Shown here in pieces: positions 45,556-56,688 of a stretch of 64,000 bases of DNA; position 1 is the stretch's first letter, and each line of letters begins with the position of its first letter. The translations under genes were made by a program, and so were the position numbers. The stretch spans positions 18,802,617-18,866,616 of the forward strand of contig NC_092250.1 in assembly GCF_036320965.1 (NCBI RefSeq), in the 5' to 3' direction. Source of the stretch: Panulirus ornatus (lineage: Eukaryota; Arthropoda; Malacostraca; Decapoda; Palinuridae). The notes beneath the pieces are model-generated. The model ran no database searches, was not told the origin of the DNA, and saw nothing but the letters and a program-made list of their open reading frames with translations.

Positions 45556-48500
45556 TGGTGATGTTACATTTTGTACACACACGCGTATTTGACGAGGTAA
45601 TATCAGAGATACATATTTATCGTATCGGTTTTTTTTTTCAGTGGGAGAAAATGTATATTAGATGTATATAGTCTGTTCTTTATATGTCGTGAGAGAGATG
45701 GTATCAGAGAAGGTGTCTGGCTGCTGGGAGCTTGCAAGAGCTGGGAGGAGGAATGGTAAGGGCGTCACGTACTCTGGATTTTGTGGGAATATCTCTCCAC
45801 TGAACACCTGAACCCGGGATCCTCCGTGGGTTAGCACTCTCTGCTGACGGTCATGATAATTGAGCTGAATGGATTTTTTTTTTTCTGTTTATTTGCGTTG
45901 TTATGTATAGTTAGTGTCTCCACCTGGTCATGACTGTGGTAGCGTGTGGCGTAGATTGCCACCCAGTGTGGATTTAGTGTGGTCGATCAATATCGGAAAA
46001 TATAGTCCCAGTATATTGTTGTGTTCAGGATCGTTATAAAGTATTTTGAACAACGATGTAGTTTGGAACAGGCTTGTAATTTGAGGCATGCTTGTAGTTT
46101 GGAGGGTCCCTGTCGTTTGGAGCATGCCTTTTATATGAGTTTCTTGTAGGTTTTAACGTTTTTATTTTGACGCGGTTTGTTCAAATGGATCTGATGAAGT
46201 TATGTAGATGGGGAAAGTCTTTCTTTTACCTGGCTACCTCACTGTGGTATACAGTGTATCTGTGGGTGTATGACTTACCTTACTGTGGTCAGGAGTGTCT
46301 GTGGATTTCCCGACCGACCCCCTGATTGTGGCGAACCCCCTGATATTCAACCCCATAAAACCTGACCCGCTTTCGTCCGCCGGTGTGTGACCCGTATTAG
46401 CTGAGTCAGGCATTAATCTCGCCGTTATTTACGGGTTTTGCCGCGTCGTCCATCACCTGACGACTAATTACCCCCCGTCACACCTCCCCCCCCCCTCTTT
46501 CAATTAGGTGAGGTAGGCTTACCTGATCCTCCCGAGGGCAGAGCTAACCTGTTACCGACGAGATTAACTTTCTCTGGGGGGGGGGAATGGAGGCTATATA
46601 GAAAATAATCATTATGGCACCTGGCTCTAAGGACGAGATACGCGTTTTCGGGGTTGTCATGAAGTGGCATATTCACTTGTCATGTGTGACGTGACATGGT
46701 TTGGGTCACCGGCCATTCACTGCGTTAAATAGGCGACGCTGGAAAGCTTTTTTGGGGGTAATTTTCCCTCGTATAATTGTCATGACGGAGTCGACGTTGA
46801 TGGTCGGAAGTGTAGAATACATGTTTGGTTCATTATTGTGTCTTCCGGTAAGGCTGTGGTAGTGTTGGGATGTAAACATGTTCTACTCGTGGACGTCATG
46901 GAGGAAAGGAAGACGCGTAAGGAACCGTACGAAGGGATTACGTAGAGCTCGCCAGGTGTTGTAGACCCGACTCCTGAAGGTGGAAGGGTTTGTAGGAAGG
47001 TGCAACACACGATGTGCGGTAGAGACTTCCACAGCACGGGGATAGCATCATGACGGTCTGGCCTCGTGTGGTTCGGTTTCCACATACAAACTATAGGAAG
47101 CAGATTGGGTACCGCGGCCTTGGTGGCTCAGCAGCGCCACTCGCAGAAAGCTCACAGTTGCAGTGGTCGGATTAATACACTACTGTGGAGATAGAGGGCA
47201 GCAGCATCGTGGCGGAAGATAGAGGATGATTGGATAGAGTTGATGGCTGGGGGAGGAGGGTTCATAAGACGAATGGCTTTTGATTCCACTATGGCTGAGA
47301 GAGGCGGAGCAAGCAGTAGGCCGTGCTGGCGCGATTGTAACCACTGTGGATATGGAACATTTGCTCACTAATTGTATATAACAACAACAACACTTATACA
47401 ACACACCACCAGTTCTTGGGAAGCAGAGTTTGTTGTTGATCATGTAGGGTGTCCAGGATGGAGGTGTGGAGGTTGTGGTTGTGTCCGGCATGCTTGTTGT
47501 TAGATGATAGTTTATGTTCGTAGACAAGCCAGTGTTGTAAGGTGATGTGTTTGTCTGTCATACCCTGAGCACAACTGACGGATTACCTGTCTGTTTGTCT
47601 TTCTGTTTGTTTCTGTCCGGGTCGTTCGTGCAGCCGGGTCGTGGAGACGTCTGGTGGAATATGACGGAACGCAGGGCTAAACGTGCTCGTTGGTTGACAG
47701 GTTGGCAACGGTAAGTCCATGGACAGTTCGTGGTTCTTTGTGGACAGCACCCCAGTCAAGCGGTGGGGGATAACGTCTCTTTTATTTCAGCCTTACGTGA
47801 ATTATCTCCGGGTTGTTCGTGGTTGGCAGAGGAACCGGTTCGCAGGGAGAGAGAGATTCGGGATTGCAGCTGAACCTTGAGGCTGATGCCCGGAGAGGCT
47901 CGGGAATTACAGACGGGAGAGACAGAATCACCGAGGCGGAGAAAGACAGACAGAAAGTTGAAAATAAGTGGAGGCAAACAGACAGATGTGGGGCTGTGAA
48001 AGCAAAGGAAAACTTGTGGAGAGAATATGTTCAGATGAACCCATGTGTGCTTAGCCAGTCACATACACGAACAGACACCAGGGCCACAGACTCGCACAGA
48101 AACAGAGAGACGAAGGTCCTCTGAGCCAGCAAGACGGAGCAGGTGCGGTGAGCGGGCGGACACAGACGTGACGGGTTGAAGTGATGTTTCCTGCAGCTGC
48201 TGTGTCATTGACGGAACAGCTGCTGTGCCACAGAAGCTGTGACGTTACTGTGGCAGCACCCCCCTCCCCTTTGTTGTCCTTTCCAAAAGCCAGTGACGGT
48301 TCGTGGTGGCCCCTCGTGTCCACGTGGGTATTGCTGTGGGACCCAGTCCGAGGTGAAGACCCCAGTGTGGGCTGGTGAGTCGCCCAGGGAATTCGGGTAT
48401 TGTTATTATCGTTGGCGTGGGGTTCTCTGGTTGTGGGGTTGAGCCGACGCTGGTACTCCGTGGTGATGGCCTTTATAGCACCAGCATGACTGTGGCTATC

Positions 48501-49084
48501 TCTCTGGTAGTGATGTGTTGTGACCTATAGGATAACCCCTGGGGAGGGTGTGGGAGGATATGCTATGAGTATCGGTTAATGATGAGGGTGTGGTGAGAAT
48601 GGTGAGGGACTGGGAGGTTTGTGCAAGGGGATGGCGAGTCATTTCATGGGTTGGTTGAATCCTCAGACTGGAGGTCGACTGCCTAAACACATTCTGGACA
48701 CGTCCTGAGGCCTCCATGTAGGCGTTGTGGTGAAGGCCAGGTCTTGTGCCTGGCTGACGTGGAGGGTGGTGGTACGTGGGCGTGGCGGGAGGGTACCGGT
48801 ACGTGGGCATGGCTGGAGGGTAAGTAAGAACCCTCTGCCATGTATTGCTGCGGTCAAGTGGTTTAGGAAGTGTTAAGGAAGGTTTTGCGAAGGACACCCT
48901 GTATCCTTTCTCGTCTGATTGGTGAAGGTTATTTATTCTGATTGGTTGGTCTCTTTACTGATGGGTTGGGGGGGGGGGGTGTCTTGATGGCTTCCTGAGT
49001 GCTTCCTAATGTTTTCTGGTTTTTGAAAAAGGTTTCTAGACGCCCCTTGATGGGCTGTGGACATGAAGATTTGCTTAAGCTTAT
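45556..49084. other. Unique spacer
   Basis: About 3.5 kb with no supported gene and few simple repeats. A reverse-strand tRNA-like word (GGATCCCGGGTTCAGG) lies near 45807-45822. The frames at 47813-48124 (plus) and 48496-48897 (minus) have no recognised domain. Confidence 0.5.
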
Positions 49085-49215
49085 GAACACCACGACACAG
49101 CCCTTCAACACGACCTCACGATCCTTGAGCATTGACTTTTGACCTGATTCCTAAAGGTCAGGTCAAACACTAGGCCACCTACCCATGCCCAAGGGAGTCG
49201 TACCGTCTTGCTTTA
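49085..49215. repeat. PAL21 repeat family, copy E (best preserved core)
   Basis: The left arm (about 49087-49130) has two reverse units (CACCACGACACAGCCCTTC, ACACGACCTCACGATCCTTG). The core follows: TTTGACCTGA and TCAGGTCAAA (49138-49167) form a 10-bp inverted repeat around a 10-base loop. The right arm starts CCATGCCCAAGGG, GTCGTACCGTCTTGC (49185-49215). Confidence 0.85.
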
Positions 49216-49840
49216 GAGGCCCAGGATCCGGGGAAGATGTATTGAGGGTTTCTTAAGACTTCGTGAAGATCAGCAGTAAGGCGAGCTGGGATGGAAAGAC
49301 GTCGCAATAGGAAATTTAACCAGATTCCTGTTAATTCCTTAAAGCGGTGTGAAGCTGATATGAAAGGGGTCCTAGGGGTTCCTTGAGGCTTCATAGTATT
49401 CCAGAAAACGTTCTCCAAGGCTCCTTTTTTCGGTAAAGACTTAAGACATTGATTATGAATTTTTAAGAAGGGAAAACTAATGAGAGACGTTGGGTTTAGA
49501 CGGTAAGGATATGAGCCGCAGGTAGAATTGGGTGTATAGGCTGGGAGTACGGGCCTTGGGGGTCCAGGACTGGCTGGGAAGGACCAGACCGCCCTGGAGG
49601 TCCAGACTTCCCTGAAGGGACGGACCGCCTTAGATAAGGGTCGCACAGCGTGCTGTGCCAGACTGTTGCATACATTGTCCCGGTCCGCTCGGGTACACAC
49701 ACTGCTATGTTTGCCCTTCACTGTTCTCGTGTGGTGGTCCTGGAAACACACAACATATCCTTGGTAGAGATAATAATTTCATGTGTGGCGGGGTGGCGAC
49801 GGGAATGAATAAGGGCAGACGGTATGAATTATGTACATGT
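49216..49840. other. Unique spacer
   Basis: A 190-codon reverse frame spans 49179-49751 with no recognised domain. GGTCCAG words near 49560-49610 may be a short decayed repeat. Confidence 0.5.
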
Positions 49841-49857
49841 GTATATATATATATATG

Positions 49858-49931
<74 letters not shown>

Positions 49932-49932
49932 C
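49841..49932. repeat. (TA)n microsatellite
   Basis: About 40 TA units with two short GTCTG/G interruptions. Confidence 0.97.
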
Positions 49933-50011
49933 GTTGAGGTCTATAGGTATGTATATGTGCGTGTGTGGCCGTGTATGTATATACATGTGTATGTGGGTGG
50001 GTTGGGCCATT

Positions 50012-50095
50012 CTTTCGTCTGTTTCCTTGCGCTACCTCGCTAACGCGGGAGACAGCGACAAAGTATAATGAATATAGATAAATATAGGATGTATT
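50012..50095 (+). mobile_element. Relative of the foldback-element end (second subfamily)
   Basis: GTTTCCTTGCGCTACCTCGC, then TAACGCGGGAGACAGCGAC and an AT-rich tail. The CTACCTCGCTAACGCGGG core is shared with the 8.1-, 8.6- and 11.2-kb ends, but the flanks differ (GTTTCCTTGCG and GAGACAGCGAC), the same as at 56.4 kb in reverse orientation. Confidence 0.82.
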
Positions 50096-50125
50096 CACAA
50101 AGCAGACACGTGACGACCACAGAGG

Positions 50126-50217
50126 AACTTGTAGACCACGAAGGAAAAATCAAAGCAGGAAATACACGAAAGCGCTTCAGCAAAAATTTATCCTTTGATT
50201 TTCCTTCGTGGTCTACA

Positions 50218-50221
<4 letters not shown>
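50126..50221. repeat. Short perfect-stem inverted repeat next to (TA)n
   Basis: AACTTGTAGACCACGAAGG..ATCAAAG (50126-50155) is matched by CTTTGAT..CCTTCGTGGTCTACAAGTT (50193-50221) in inverse, about 29 bp with one single-base length difference, around a 37-base loop containing CGAAAGCGCTTC. The right arm runs straight into (TA)n. Confidence 0.92.

Positions 50222-50290
<69 letters not shown>
50222..50290. repeat. (TA)n microsatellite
   Basis: About 34 TA units directly after the inverted repeat. Confidence 0.98.
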
Positions 50291-50292
<2 letters not shown>

Positions 50293-52004
50293 CCCCTACA
50301 TTTAGGACGAGGAAGTAGCAGGTGGCAACACTGGCCCGGAACATTTGTATGCAAGCGATCCATAATTTTCCGGTGGGTAGACACGGTAAGGACCCACCCA
50401 ATCACTGGCTTCCTCCTTAGGCCCATCGAGGGAAAAAAAAGAGAGACGAAATACTGGAACGAGAAATGCGTATAATAATGGCGGTTTGCGTGGCATGCGT
50501 AAGGTGGGTGGAGGGGTAAAATATGAGGTTGGCCTCCCCCTTTGCCGAGAAAATGTGTGGATTAGAGGGGCGTAGACCCCGCAGTTTTTACACGTACATC
50601 CTTTATTATGGCTGGCCATGGAGGGAGGGGGGGGGGGGCATAAAGCGTTACGCCCGTCTGTCTGTTGGGACGAGAGAAGCCCTCAGTTGTGTGGGCGTTT
50701 AGCCTTAACTTCACACGACCGAGGTATGGGGGTGAGGGGGCGCGGGGGAGGGGAAGCATCTCTATTTTCAACACTATATATTTTTTCTATACTTTCATTG
50801 GGTCTTTGTCTATGGTGGGTTGTGTTTTTTTCGTAACCACTGTGTCTCGTGTCGTGTAGTCCCTGGTCGTAAGTGATTGTGGTGGACGCGTAAGATGTGC
50901 CACTTGTGAAGAGGTGAGGAACTAATGTATCCTTGTCGCGCCATATTCTGTTCTCCTGTAAGGCAATTGCTTATATTTATTGTTTTTTATTCATATTGAC
51001 AACAACAAGGAAAAAAAAAAAAGAATGTGGGATTATACGTGTAGCGTGTTAGGATGCATTACTTTATTTGTATTGGATGTGCGAGTGTGTCATATTGAAG
51101 GTATTTACATTTAAATTCTTTCTTTAAGACTTGTATAGAGTATGGGACAATATTTTGAGTGATCAACATATATTCACAGCTGTCTCAAGTACCAATATTT
51201 TTTAGGGTAGGTTAGTACACTATCGTACCGAGCTATCCGGCTAGTGTATTCTCATAGATACTTGTATTGTAACGTTGCCGTATGACGCGGGTGGGTGGCG
51301 ATATATTGCTGGATGTGTGTGGTGGTGGTAGACGTAGATGCCGCCTGGGCTGTGTGGCGGCAAGCGACCTGGTGACGCGGGCCGGTTGCCAGGTAGTGTT
51401 ATTGTGTGGGGTGGGTTGAGGAGGGCGCGTCCCCGGGCTGACGCAGACGCGGACGTCGGTTGCGATATCTTGGAAGGTGGTGGTGAAGGTGGTGGCTTGT
51501 TGTCTACGATTTGTGGCACTTCATATTACTCTACCCAACCAGATCTGTCTGAACCTGACCAAAACCTTATATATAATCTAACCTTCTGTTATTATCATAA
51601 TTGTTTCGTACAGTGTAGTCCTCGTACCCTAACCTTTTCATGATATTAAAAAAAGAAAAAGGTTTGGTGGGTGTGTGGGTGGGGTGTAGTTCAGGTGGGA
51701 GGGGAGACATTTTGAATTGGATGATGATGTGTATGAGCTGACATGTTTATGTATGTTTGGACACGATACGTGGATTATGATGGAGTTAGTGTGCTTGTGT
51801 GACCATGTCATTACAGGAAGGTATGGCTGTAATGGCTGCCACTACGTTGTGGGTGGGGGGTTTAGGCCTTGAAGCTTGCCCTGCGTTTTTTTTTTTTTAA
51901 GGTTGACTTTTCCATTAGGTCCTGCTCGAAGGTGGGTGGGGGAGGAGGGGCCTCAAGGTTTACCTCGTGTTTCGTCATAGATTACCGTTTCAAAAGGTCG
52001 TCCT

Positions 52005-52005
<1 letters not shown>
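50291..52005. other. Unique spacer
   Basis: Poly-G at 50628-50638 and an A tract at 51010-51023. AT-rich from 50930 to 51240. No gene recognised. Confidence 0.5.

Positions 52006-52069
<64 letters not shown>
52006..52069. repeat. (GA)n microsatellite
   Basis: About 31 uninterrupted GA units. Confidence 0.98.
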
Positions 52070-52072
<3 letters not shown>

Positions 52073-52195
52073 AGGGTTGAAGATTTCCCATAAGTTACCA
52101 CTTGTGTTCATGTGGACGCTAAGGGTTGACTGTGGGATCTTTTCCTGCAACACACAAAGTCTTGAACATTTTTTTCCTCCCCATTCGACTGACGG

Positions 52196-52233
52196 CCTCC
52201 TCCTCCTCCTCCTCCTCCTCCTCCTCCTCCTCC
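52196..52233. repeat. (CTC)n microsatellite
   Basis: About 12 uninterrupted CCT units. Confidence 0.97.
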
Positions 52234-52339
52234 ACGACAGAGGGACACGTCCACACACACACGTCTACCCGCATATCCATCTCGAGGGTCAACCCCGCTA
52301 TGTTGGCTCACTTATACCATCGGTGCCACGCAATCAACC

Positions 52340-52465
52340 ACCCACGCAGCCAGCCACGCACCCTCCCTCGCAGCCAGCCAGCTAGCCACGCAGCCAGCCA
52401 GCAAGCCACGCAGCCAGCCAGCCACGCAGCCAGCCAGCCACGCACCTACCCAGCCACGCACTTTT
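52340..52465. repeat. CACGCAGCCAGCCAG minisatellite
   Basis: About seven units of 15-19 bp that vary in the number of CAGC repeats. Confidence 0.9.
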
Positions 52466-52594
52466 CTATGGCCCAGCCTCCGCACTCACACTTACACTCA
52501 ACTTGTAAATGGTATGAATTTCGGACAGATAGGAACATATACAAGTATGAGGGCAGACTCTGTGAAGCAGACGCTGGGATGTGTCTACATTGTA

Positions 52595-52830
52595 ATAGAA
52601 ATGCACGGGAGACACACATGTTGTTAGACATGCATGCGAGATGCGCGTGCTGTTAAACAGCTCTGCACCGGAAACATGTACTGTGACCACTGTCGAACAG
52701 ACATGCATTATAGTCATGTACAGTGAAACAGACAAGCGCAGAAGACAGATGTACTGTTAGACATGCACAGAAGACACATGTACCAATAAACATGCATGCA
52801 CGGAAGGCACATTAACAAGTAAAAAGACAC
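52595..52830. repeat. Degenerate ACATGCA-type repeat
   Basis: Words GTTAGACATGCA, AGAAGACACATGTAC and CATGTAC.GTGA recur about seven times in a loose period near 30 bp. Confidence 0.75.
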
Positions 52831-53069
52831 ACACATAGAGATGCGTATAATTTGCATGAGGATAAGAGAGACAGAACGAATTTGTATAACTCTCGCGGCG
52901 AGTGTGTGTGTGTGATGGGGGAGGATGAACAGGTGGGTTGTCATCCTGTTGGCAGCCGTGATGGCAGGAAGCTGACAACGGCAGATGTCCGCTGGATAAC
53001 CCACCACCACGCCTTGTGCCGCCTCCACACGCTAGACGAGCAGCAAGCAGGCCTTGTGTACGCGGAGAT

Positions 53070-53071
<2 letters not shown>

Positions 53072-53159
<88 letters not shown>
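53072..53159. repeat. (CT)n microsatellite
   Basis: About 43 uninterrupted CT units, the longest dinucleotide tract seen here. Confidence 0.98.
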
Positions 53160-53161
<2 letters not shown>

Positions 53162-53244
53162 ATCATTCAGCTTCTCAGGTCACACAGCAGGCAGACCCGG
53201 GCCGCACTGGTGTAAAAAAGACCTTTAATGCAGTTGTGTAAATC

Positions 53245-53246
<2 letters not shown>

Positions 53247-53305
<59 letters not shown>
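53247..53305. repeat. (GT)n microsatellite
   Basis: About 29 uninterrupted GT units. Confidence 0.98.
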
Positions 53306-53308
<3 letters not shown>

Positions 53309-53424
53309 GGCATACAGGGTTACGCGTCCTGACAACATCTTCCAGTGTTACTGTTGTATAGATGGAGGATCACCACAGCTGACTGTTGCTGTGACGACTC
53401 CAGAGAGTGAACCACTTTAAGCGC

Positions 53425-53530
53425 CGACGTACGACCTCCTGAGTATGAGAGGTACGACCTCCTGAATACGAGAGGTACGACCTCCTGAGTGCGCGAGGTA
53501 CGACCTCCTGAGCACAGAGAGGTCGTACAC
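53425..53530 (-). repeat. 23-bp GTACGACCTCCTGAG array, possible PAL21 relative
   Basis: Four to five units of 23 bp (GTACGACCTCCTGAGTA.GAG). The GTACGACC...TGAG order resembles the reverse-oriented PAL21 unit with a 2-bp longer period. Confidence 0.8.
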
Positions 53531-53574
53531 ACGAGAGAGGGAGAGAAGGTGGCTTTTGAGTTGAGTTGTTGAGG

Positions 53575-53665
53575 TGCATCCCCCCTCCCCCATTTTCTCT
53601 CCAACCCCCCCCCCCCCCACTAACCCACTGGAAGAGCCCCCAGCCCCCCCTCCCTCCCGAGCCGT
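53575..53665. repeat. C-rich low-complexity tract
   Basis: CCCCCCTCCCCC-type runs with a C tract at about 53605-53618. Confidence 0.88.
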
Positions 53666-53949
53666 GGTCAGAGGTGGTGTTGGTCGTCACGGTGCTGGGG
53701 ACACCGTGGGTGGAGGAGGTGAGGAATGTGAGGAATATCGGTCCTGTTGTGTGTTGCGGGGGGGGGAGGGTGATGTTTCCGGGCGGCGCCCTTGTTTGGC
53801 TCTGGCTTGCCCCGCTTTTTACTTTCTCTCGTGACGTATCATTAAGCCATTTTTCTTTTCCTGGCCTTTTATAGACATTGGCTTGCTTTCCTCGCGTGTT
53901 AGGCGTGCATGTTTTCTCGTCGCTTTTCTGATGTTTTTATGTAATTAGA

Positions 53950-54045
53950 TTGACCTACCCGTTGGGGAGGACGAACAGCTCGGTTGACTGTGGACCGGCT
54001 ACCGCACCGTGGATTTAAACCCATGTGCTTGAGCCCGGGAGGCCC
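53950..54045 (-). mobile_element. tRNA-derived SINE, truncated second copy
   Basis: On the minus strand the body (CCACAGTCAACCGAGCTG, TTCGTCCTCCCCAACGGG) and a weakened B box (GGGTTTAAATCC, 54011-54022) match the SINE at 29.43-29.64 kb. The head is cut off before the A box, where an (AT)n tract begins. Confidence 0.8.
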
Positions 54046-54054
54046 GTAATATAT

Positions 54055-54115
<61 letters not shown>

Positions 54116-54122
54116 TATATAT
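54046..54122. repeat. (AT)n microsatellite, interrupted
   Basis: About 75 bp of AT with AAATT and ATAAT interruptions, abutting the SINE. Confidence 0.96.
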
Positions 54123-54212
54123 CGGTCTTTATGTATGAAACATCATCGGATATTGAACACTTTTTTTATTGTACATCAAACTCTTTATGAGTAAATGCGA
54201 TGTGAATATTAC

Positions 54213-54214
<2 letters not shown>

Positions 54215-54269
<55 letters not shown>
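54215..54269. repeat. (GA)n microsatellite
   Basis: About 27 AG units. Confidence 0.98.
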
Positions 54270-54272
<3 letters not shown>

Positions 54273-54579
54273 GCCTTGGTGTCTGGCGTGCGTGTGACCA
54301 GTGTTGCCAGGCATGGCGGCGGTGGTGCGGGCTGATGAGGTGGTTGGCAACGTTCCTGCTTGACGGGCTGACGTGATTTACTTTATAAGAGTATATTGGC
54401 GCCGTGGAGGATGGCCATTACCTTCTGTCCATAGTGCTGTGTGCGGATCATTATCATATAATTAGGGGGGGGCCTCCGGTGACGTCTAGTTGGGCTGTGA
54501 AGCGACAGAGTTGCTGGTTATCACGTGTAATTAACCTCTTCGTATCCTTGATGAATATGATAATGATGGTGATTAGCCT

Positions 54580-54580
<1 letters not shown>

Positions 54581-54615
<35 letters not shown>
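54581..54615. repeat. (GT)n microsatellite
   Basis: About 17 GT units. Confidence 0.98.
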
Positions 54616-54616
<1 letters not shown>

Positions 54617-54720
54617 CTGTTTTCCAGTGTAGAGAGGCAGGACCCCCGTCCGTCGTGAGGTCTGGTCGAGGGTGCCTATCAGGAGGACCTGGGGGAGTTC
54701 GGGGGAGTGGTCGGGGAGTA

Positions 54721-54871
54721 CATGGGGGAGCCAGGGTGTGGGGTGTACATGGGGGAGCCAGGGTGTGGGGTGTACCTGGGGGAGCCAGGGTGTGGGGTGT
54801 ACCTGGGGGAGCCAGGGTGTGGGGTGTACCTGGGGGAGCCAGGGTCTGGGGTGTACATGGAGTAGCCAGAT
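54721..54871. repeat. 27-bp minisatellite, 5 full copies
   Basis: The 27-bp unit contains GGGGGAGCCAGGGTGTGGGG. Two copies start CATGG, three CCTGG, and the partial sixth is diverged. In frame every nine codons, so translations through it are artefacts. Confidence 0.95.
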
Positions 54872-54925
54872 AAGAGAAGACCTGATGGTTTACGAAGCAG
54901 GTTATCTGCTGCAGGTAGATACAGT
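54872..54925. repeat. Dispersed repeat shared with 22.6-22.8 kb
   Basis: AGAAGACCTGATGG followed by GGTTATCTGCTGCAGG, the same order as in the degenerate repeat at 22590-22830. Confidence 0.65.
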
Positions 54926-55579
54926 ATCCCGAATTCCCAGTCAGTGTTGTGATGTAATCAGTGTAGTCAAGCAGGAGTCTCCTCCCTCCCCACCTGCACC
55001 ACTGCCTCCTTCACTATCACACTGCAGGAAAGTCACGACCCGGGGGGAGGGGGAGGTGGAACTATGCAGTATAGAGAAATTACACTGACCTGGATATTCT
55101 GTGGGAGAGAATAGATGGAAAAATATACACTGACCGACTTACATCCTCATTTGTCGCCACTCGCTAAACAATTTAAAGTTGAAACACTTGGGTATGACGC
55201 TGCTGGCCCGGAACAACCCGTATTGCCTGACTGCAATTTGTAGTGTCATTTTAGTAATGGTTGAACCTCGTTATAGATGTAATGGTAGTTCTTATAATGG
55301 CAGTGGACGATGGTGGTTTGTTACAGTGGTTCTGTATACCTCTGGTCCAGGAAACGTGTTCACTCCTCCTGTATTATTACATGGTCTTTCCCATATCTTC
55401 GTACCCTTTTTTCTGGCCATTATTCCCCCCCCCCCCCCTTGTCTGACGTGAAGCAGTTGTCATGCTTGTGTCGTAAAAATTATTTTAGATTTTATTTAGC
55501 AGAGTTGGTGACGTGTTCCTCTGTATAGTGAATAACCCTCTGTAATTACCTGTCTGTAATTACTTATTTGTACGATACT

Positions 55580-55581
<2 letters not shown>

Positions 55582-55628
<47 letters not shown>
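55582..55628. repeat. (GA)n microsatellite
   Basis: About 23 GA units, ending 12 bp before PAL21 copy F. Confidence 0.98.
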
Positions 55629-55630
<2 letters not shown>

Positions 55631-55639
55631 ATGGAAGAA

Positions 55640-55815
55640 AGAAAAGCCAGGCCGTCATACCCAAGAGTCGGTCCGTCGTGGTCGCACCGTCGTACCGTCG
55701 TGATTAACGGTCGTACCGTCGTGTTCGCACCGTCGTACCGTCGTGGTTAACGGTCGTACCGTCGTGATTTAGGGTCTTAGCGTTGTGTTAATTGGTCATA
55801 CCGCCGTTCTCAAGA
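55640..55815 (+). repeat. PAL21 repeat family, copy F (right half)
   Basis: Begins with the right core half (AGCCAGGCCGTCATACCC) and runs through about seven forward units (AACGGTCGTACCGTCGTG and variants, some as about 42-bp pairs). No left arm; a (GA)n tract replaces it. Confidence 0.88.
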
Positions 55816-55964
55816 GGTGAACGGGACTCTTTACCGTTAACGGGAGGGGCAGTGGTTCCTCCCCTGTTGTTCAGATGTGTTATAAGGAAGTGGTCTGCAT
55901 TGGCTGCTGATTGGAATAATCAATTCGCCTATTGTGTCCGGTAGAGGTCACGCTCGCAAGTCAA

Positions 55965-56162
55965 GAGTCCGGACTGCACGTGGTCAGAGTCCGGACTGTG
56001 CATGGTCAGAGTCCGGACTGTGCGTGTTCCGAGTCCGGACTCCACGTGTTCCGAGTCCGGACTCCACGTGTTCCGAGTCCGGACTGTGCGTGGTCAGAGT
56101 CCGGACTGTGCATGGTCAGAGTCCGGACTCCACGTGGTCAGAGTCCGGACTATGCGTGGTCA
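55965..56162. repeat. 22-bp palindromic minisatellite, 9 copies
   Basis: Nine 22-bp units beginning GAGTCCGGACT. Where the next base is C the first 12 bases are the perfect palindrome GAGTCCGGACTC. The second half alternates among GTGCATGGTCA, GTGCGTGTTCC and CCACGTGTTCC forms. Diverged unit-like sequence begins at about 55943. Confidence 0.96.
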
Positions 56163-56296
56163 CATCCAGTGTGGCAGGGAAGTGCACATAGACTCTTTCC
56201 GTTTCCTGTGTGTTTATTGAGGATAGGAAGTGATTAACTGGGTTAATAGATTAATATTCAACGCACGTATTTTTCATTTTTACAGAGGTAGAAAAT

Positions 56297-56300
<4 letters not shown>

Positions 56301-56385
<85 letters not shown>
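56301..56385. repeat. (TA)n followed by poly-T
   Basis: About 27 TA units then about 31 T residues, abutting the foldback-end relative. Confidence 0.98.
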
Positions 56386-56387
<2 letters not shown>

Positions 56388-56430
56388 CGCTGTCTCCCGC
56401 GTTTGCGAGGTAGCGCAAGGAAACAGACGG
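56386..56430 (-). mobile_element. Relative of the foldback-element end (second subfamily)
   Basis: GCTGTCTCCCGCG, GCGAGGTAGCGCAAGG and AAACAGACG are the reverse complement of 50015-50058. As at the other sites, the CCCGC end faces an AT tract. Confidence 0.85.
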
Positions 56431-56596
56431 ATTGGTCCACCCCCCATTCCTCCTCCACCTACACTTTACTTAAGTAACACCTCCCCCTCGCCTTCACACA
56501 TATACTTGTAACCCTACATAGAAATTACATTTATTATTGTTTACTGGACAGAAACTGATAAAGTAGCTTTGGACACACGATGAATCCACGCTGACG

Positions 56597-56598
<2 letters not shown>

Positions 56599-56654
<56 letters not shown>

Positions 56655-56688
56655 CCTGTAGTAGATCAGATAAGAATTCTTTGTTTTG

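Noticed and set aside
47813..48124. 103-codon charged frame
   Set aside because: Low-complexity GAGA/ACAGAC-rich DNA explains the charge; no domain seen.
52914..52937. GGGGAGGATGAACAGGTGGG resembling the SINE body
   Set aside because: Only about 20 bp match and the flanking body words are absent.
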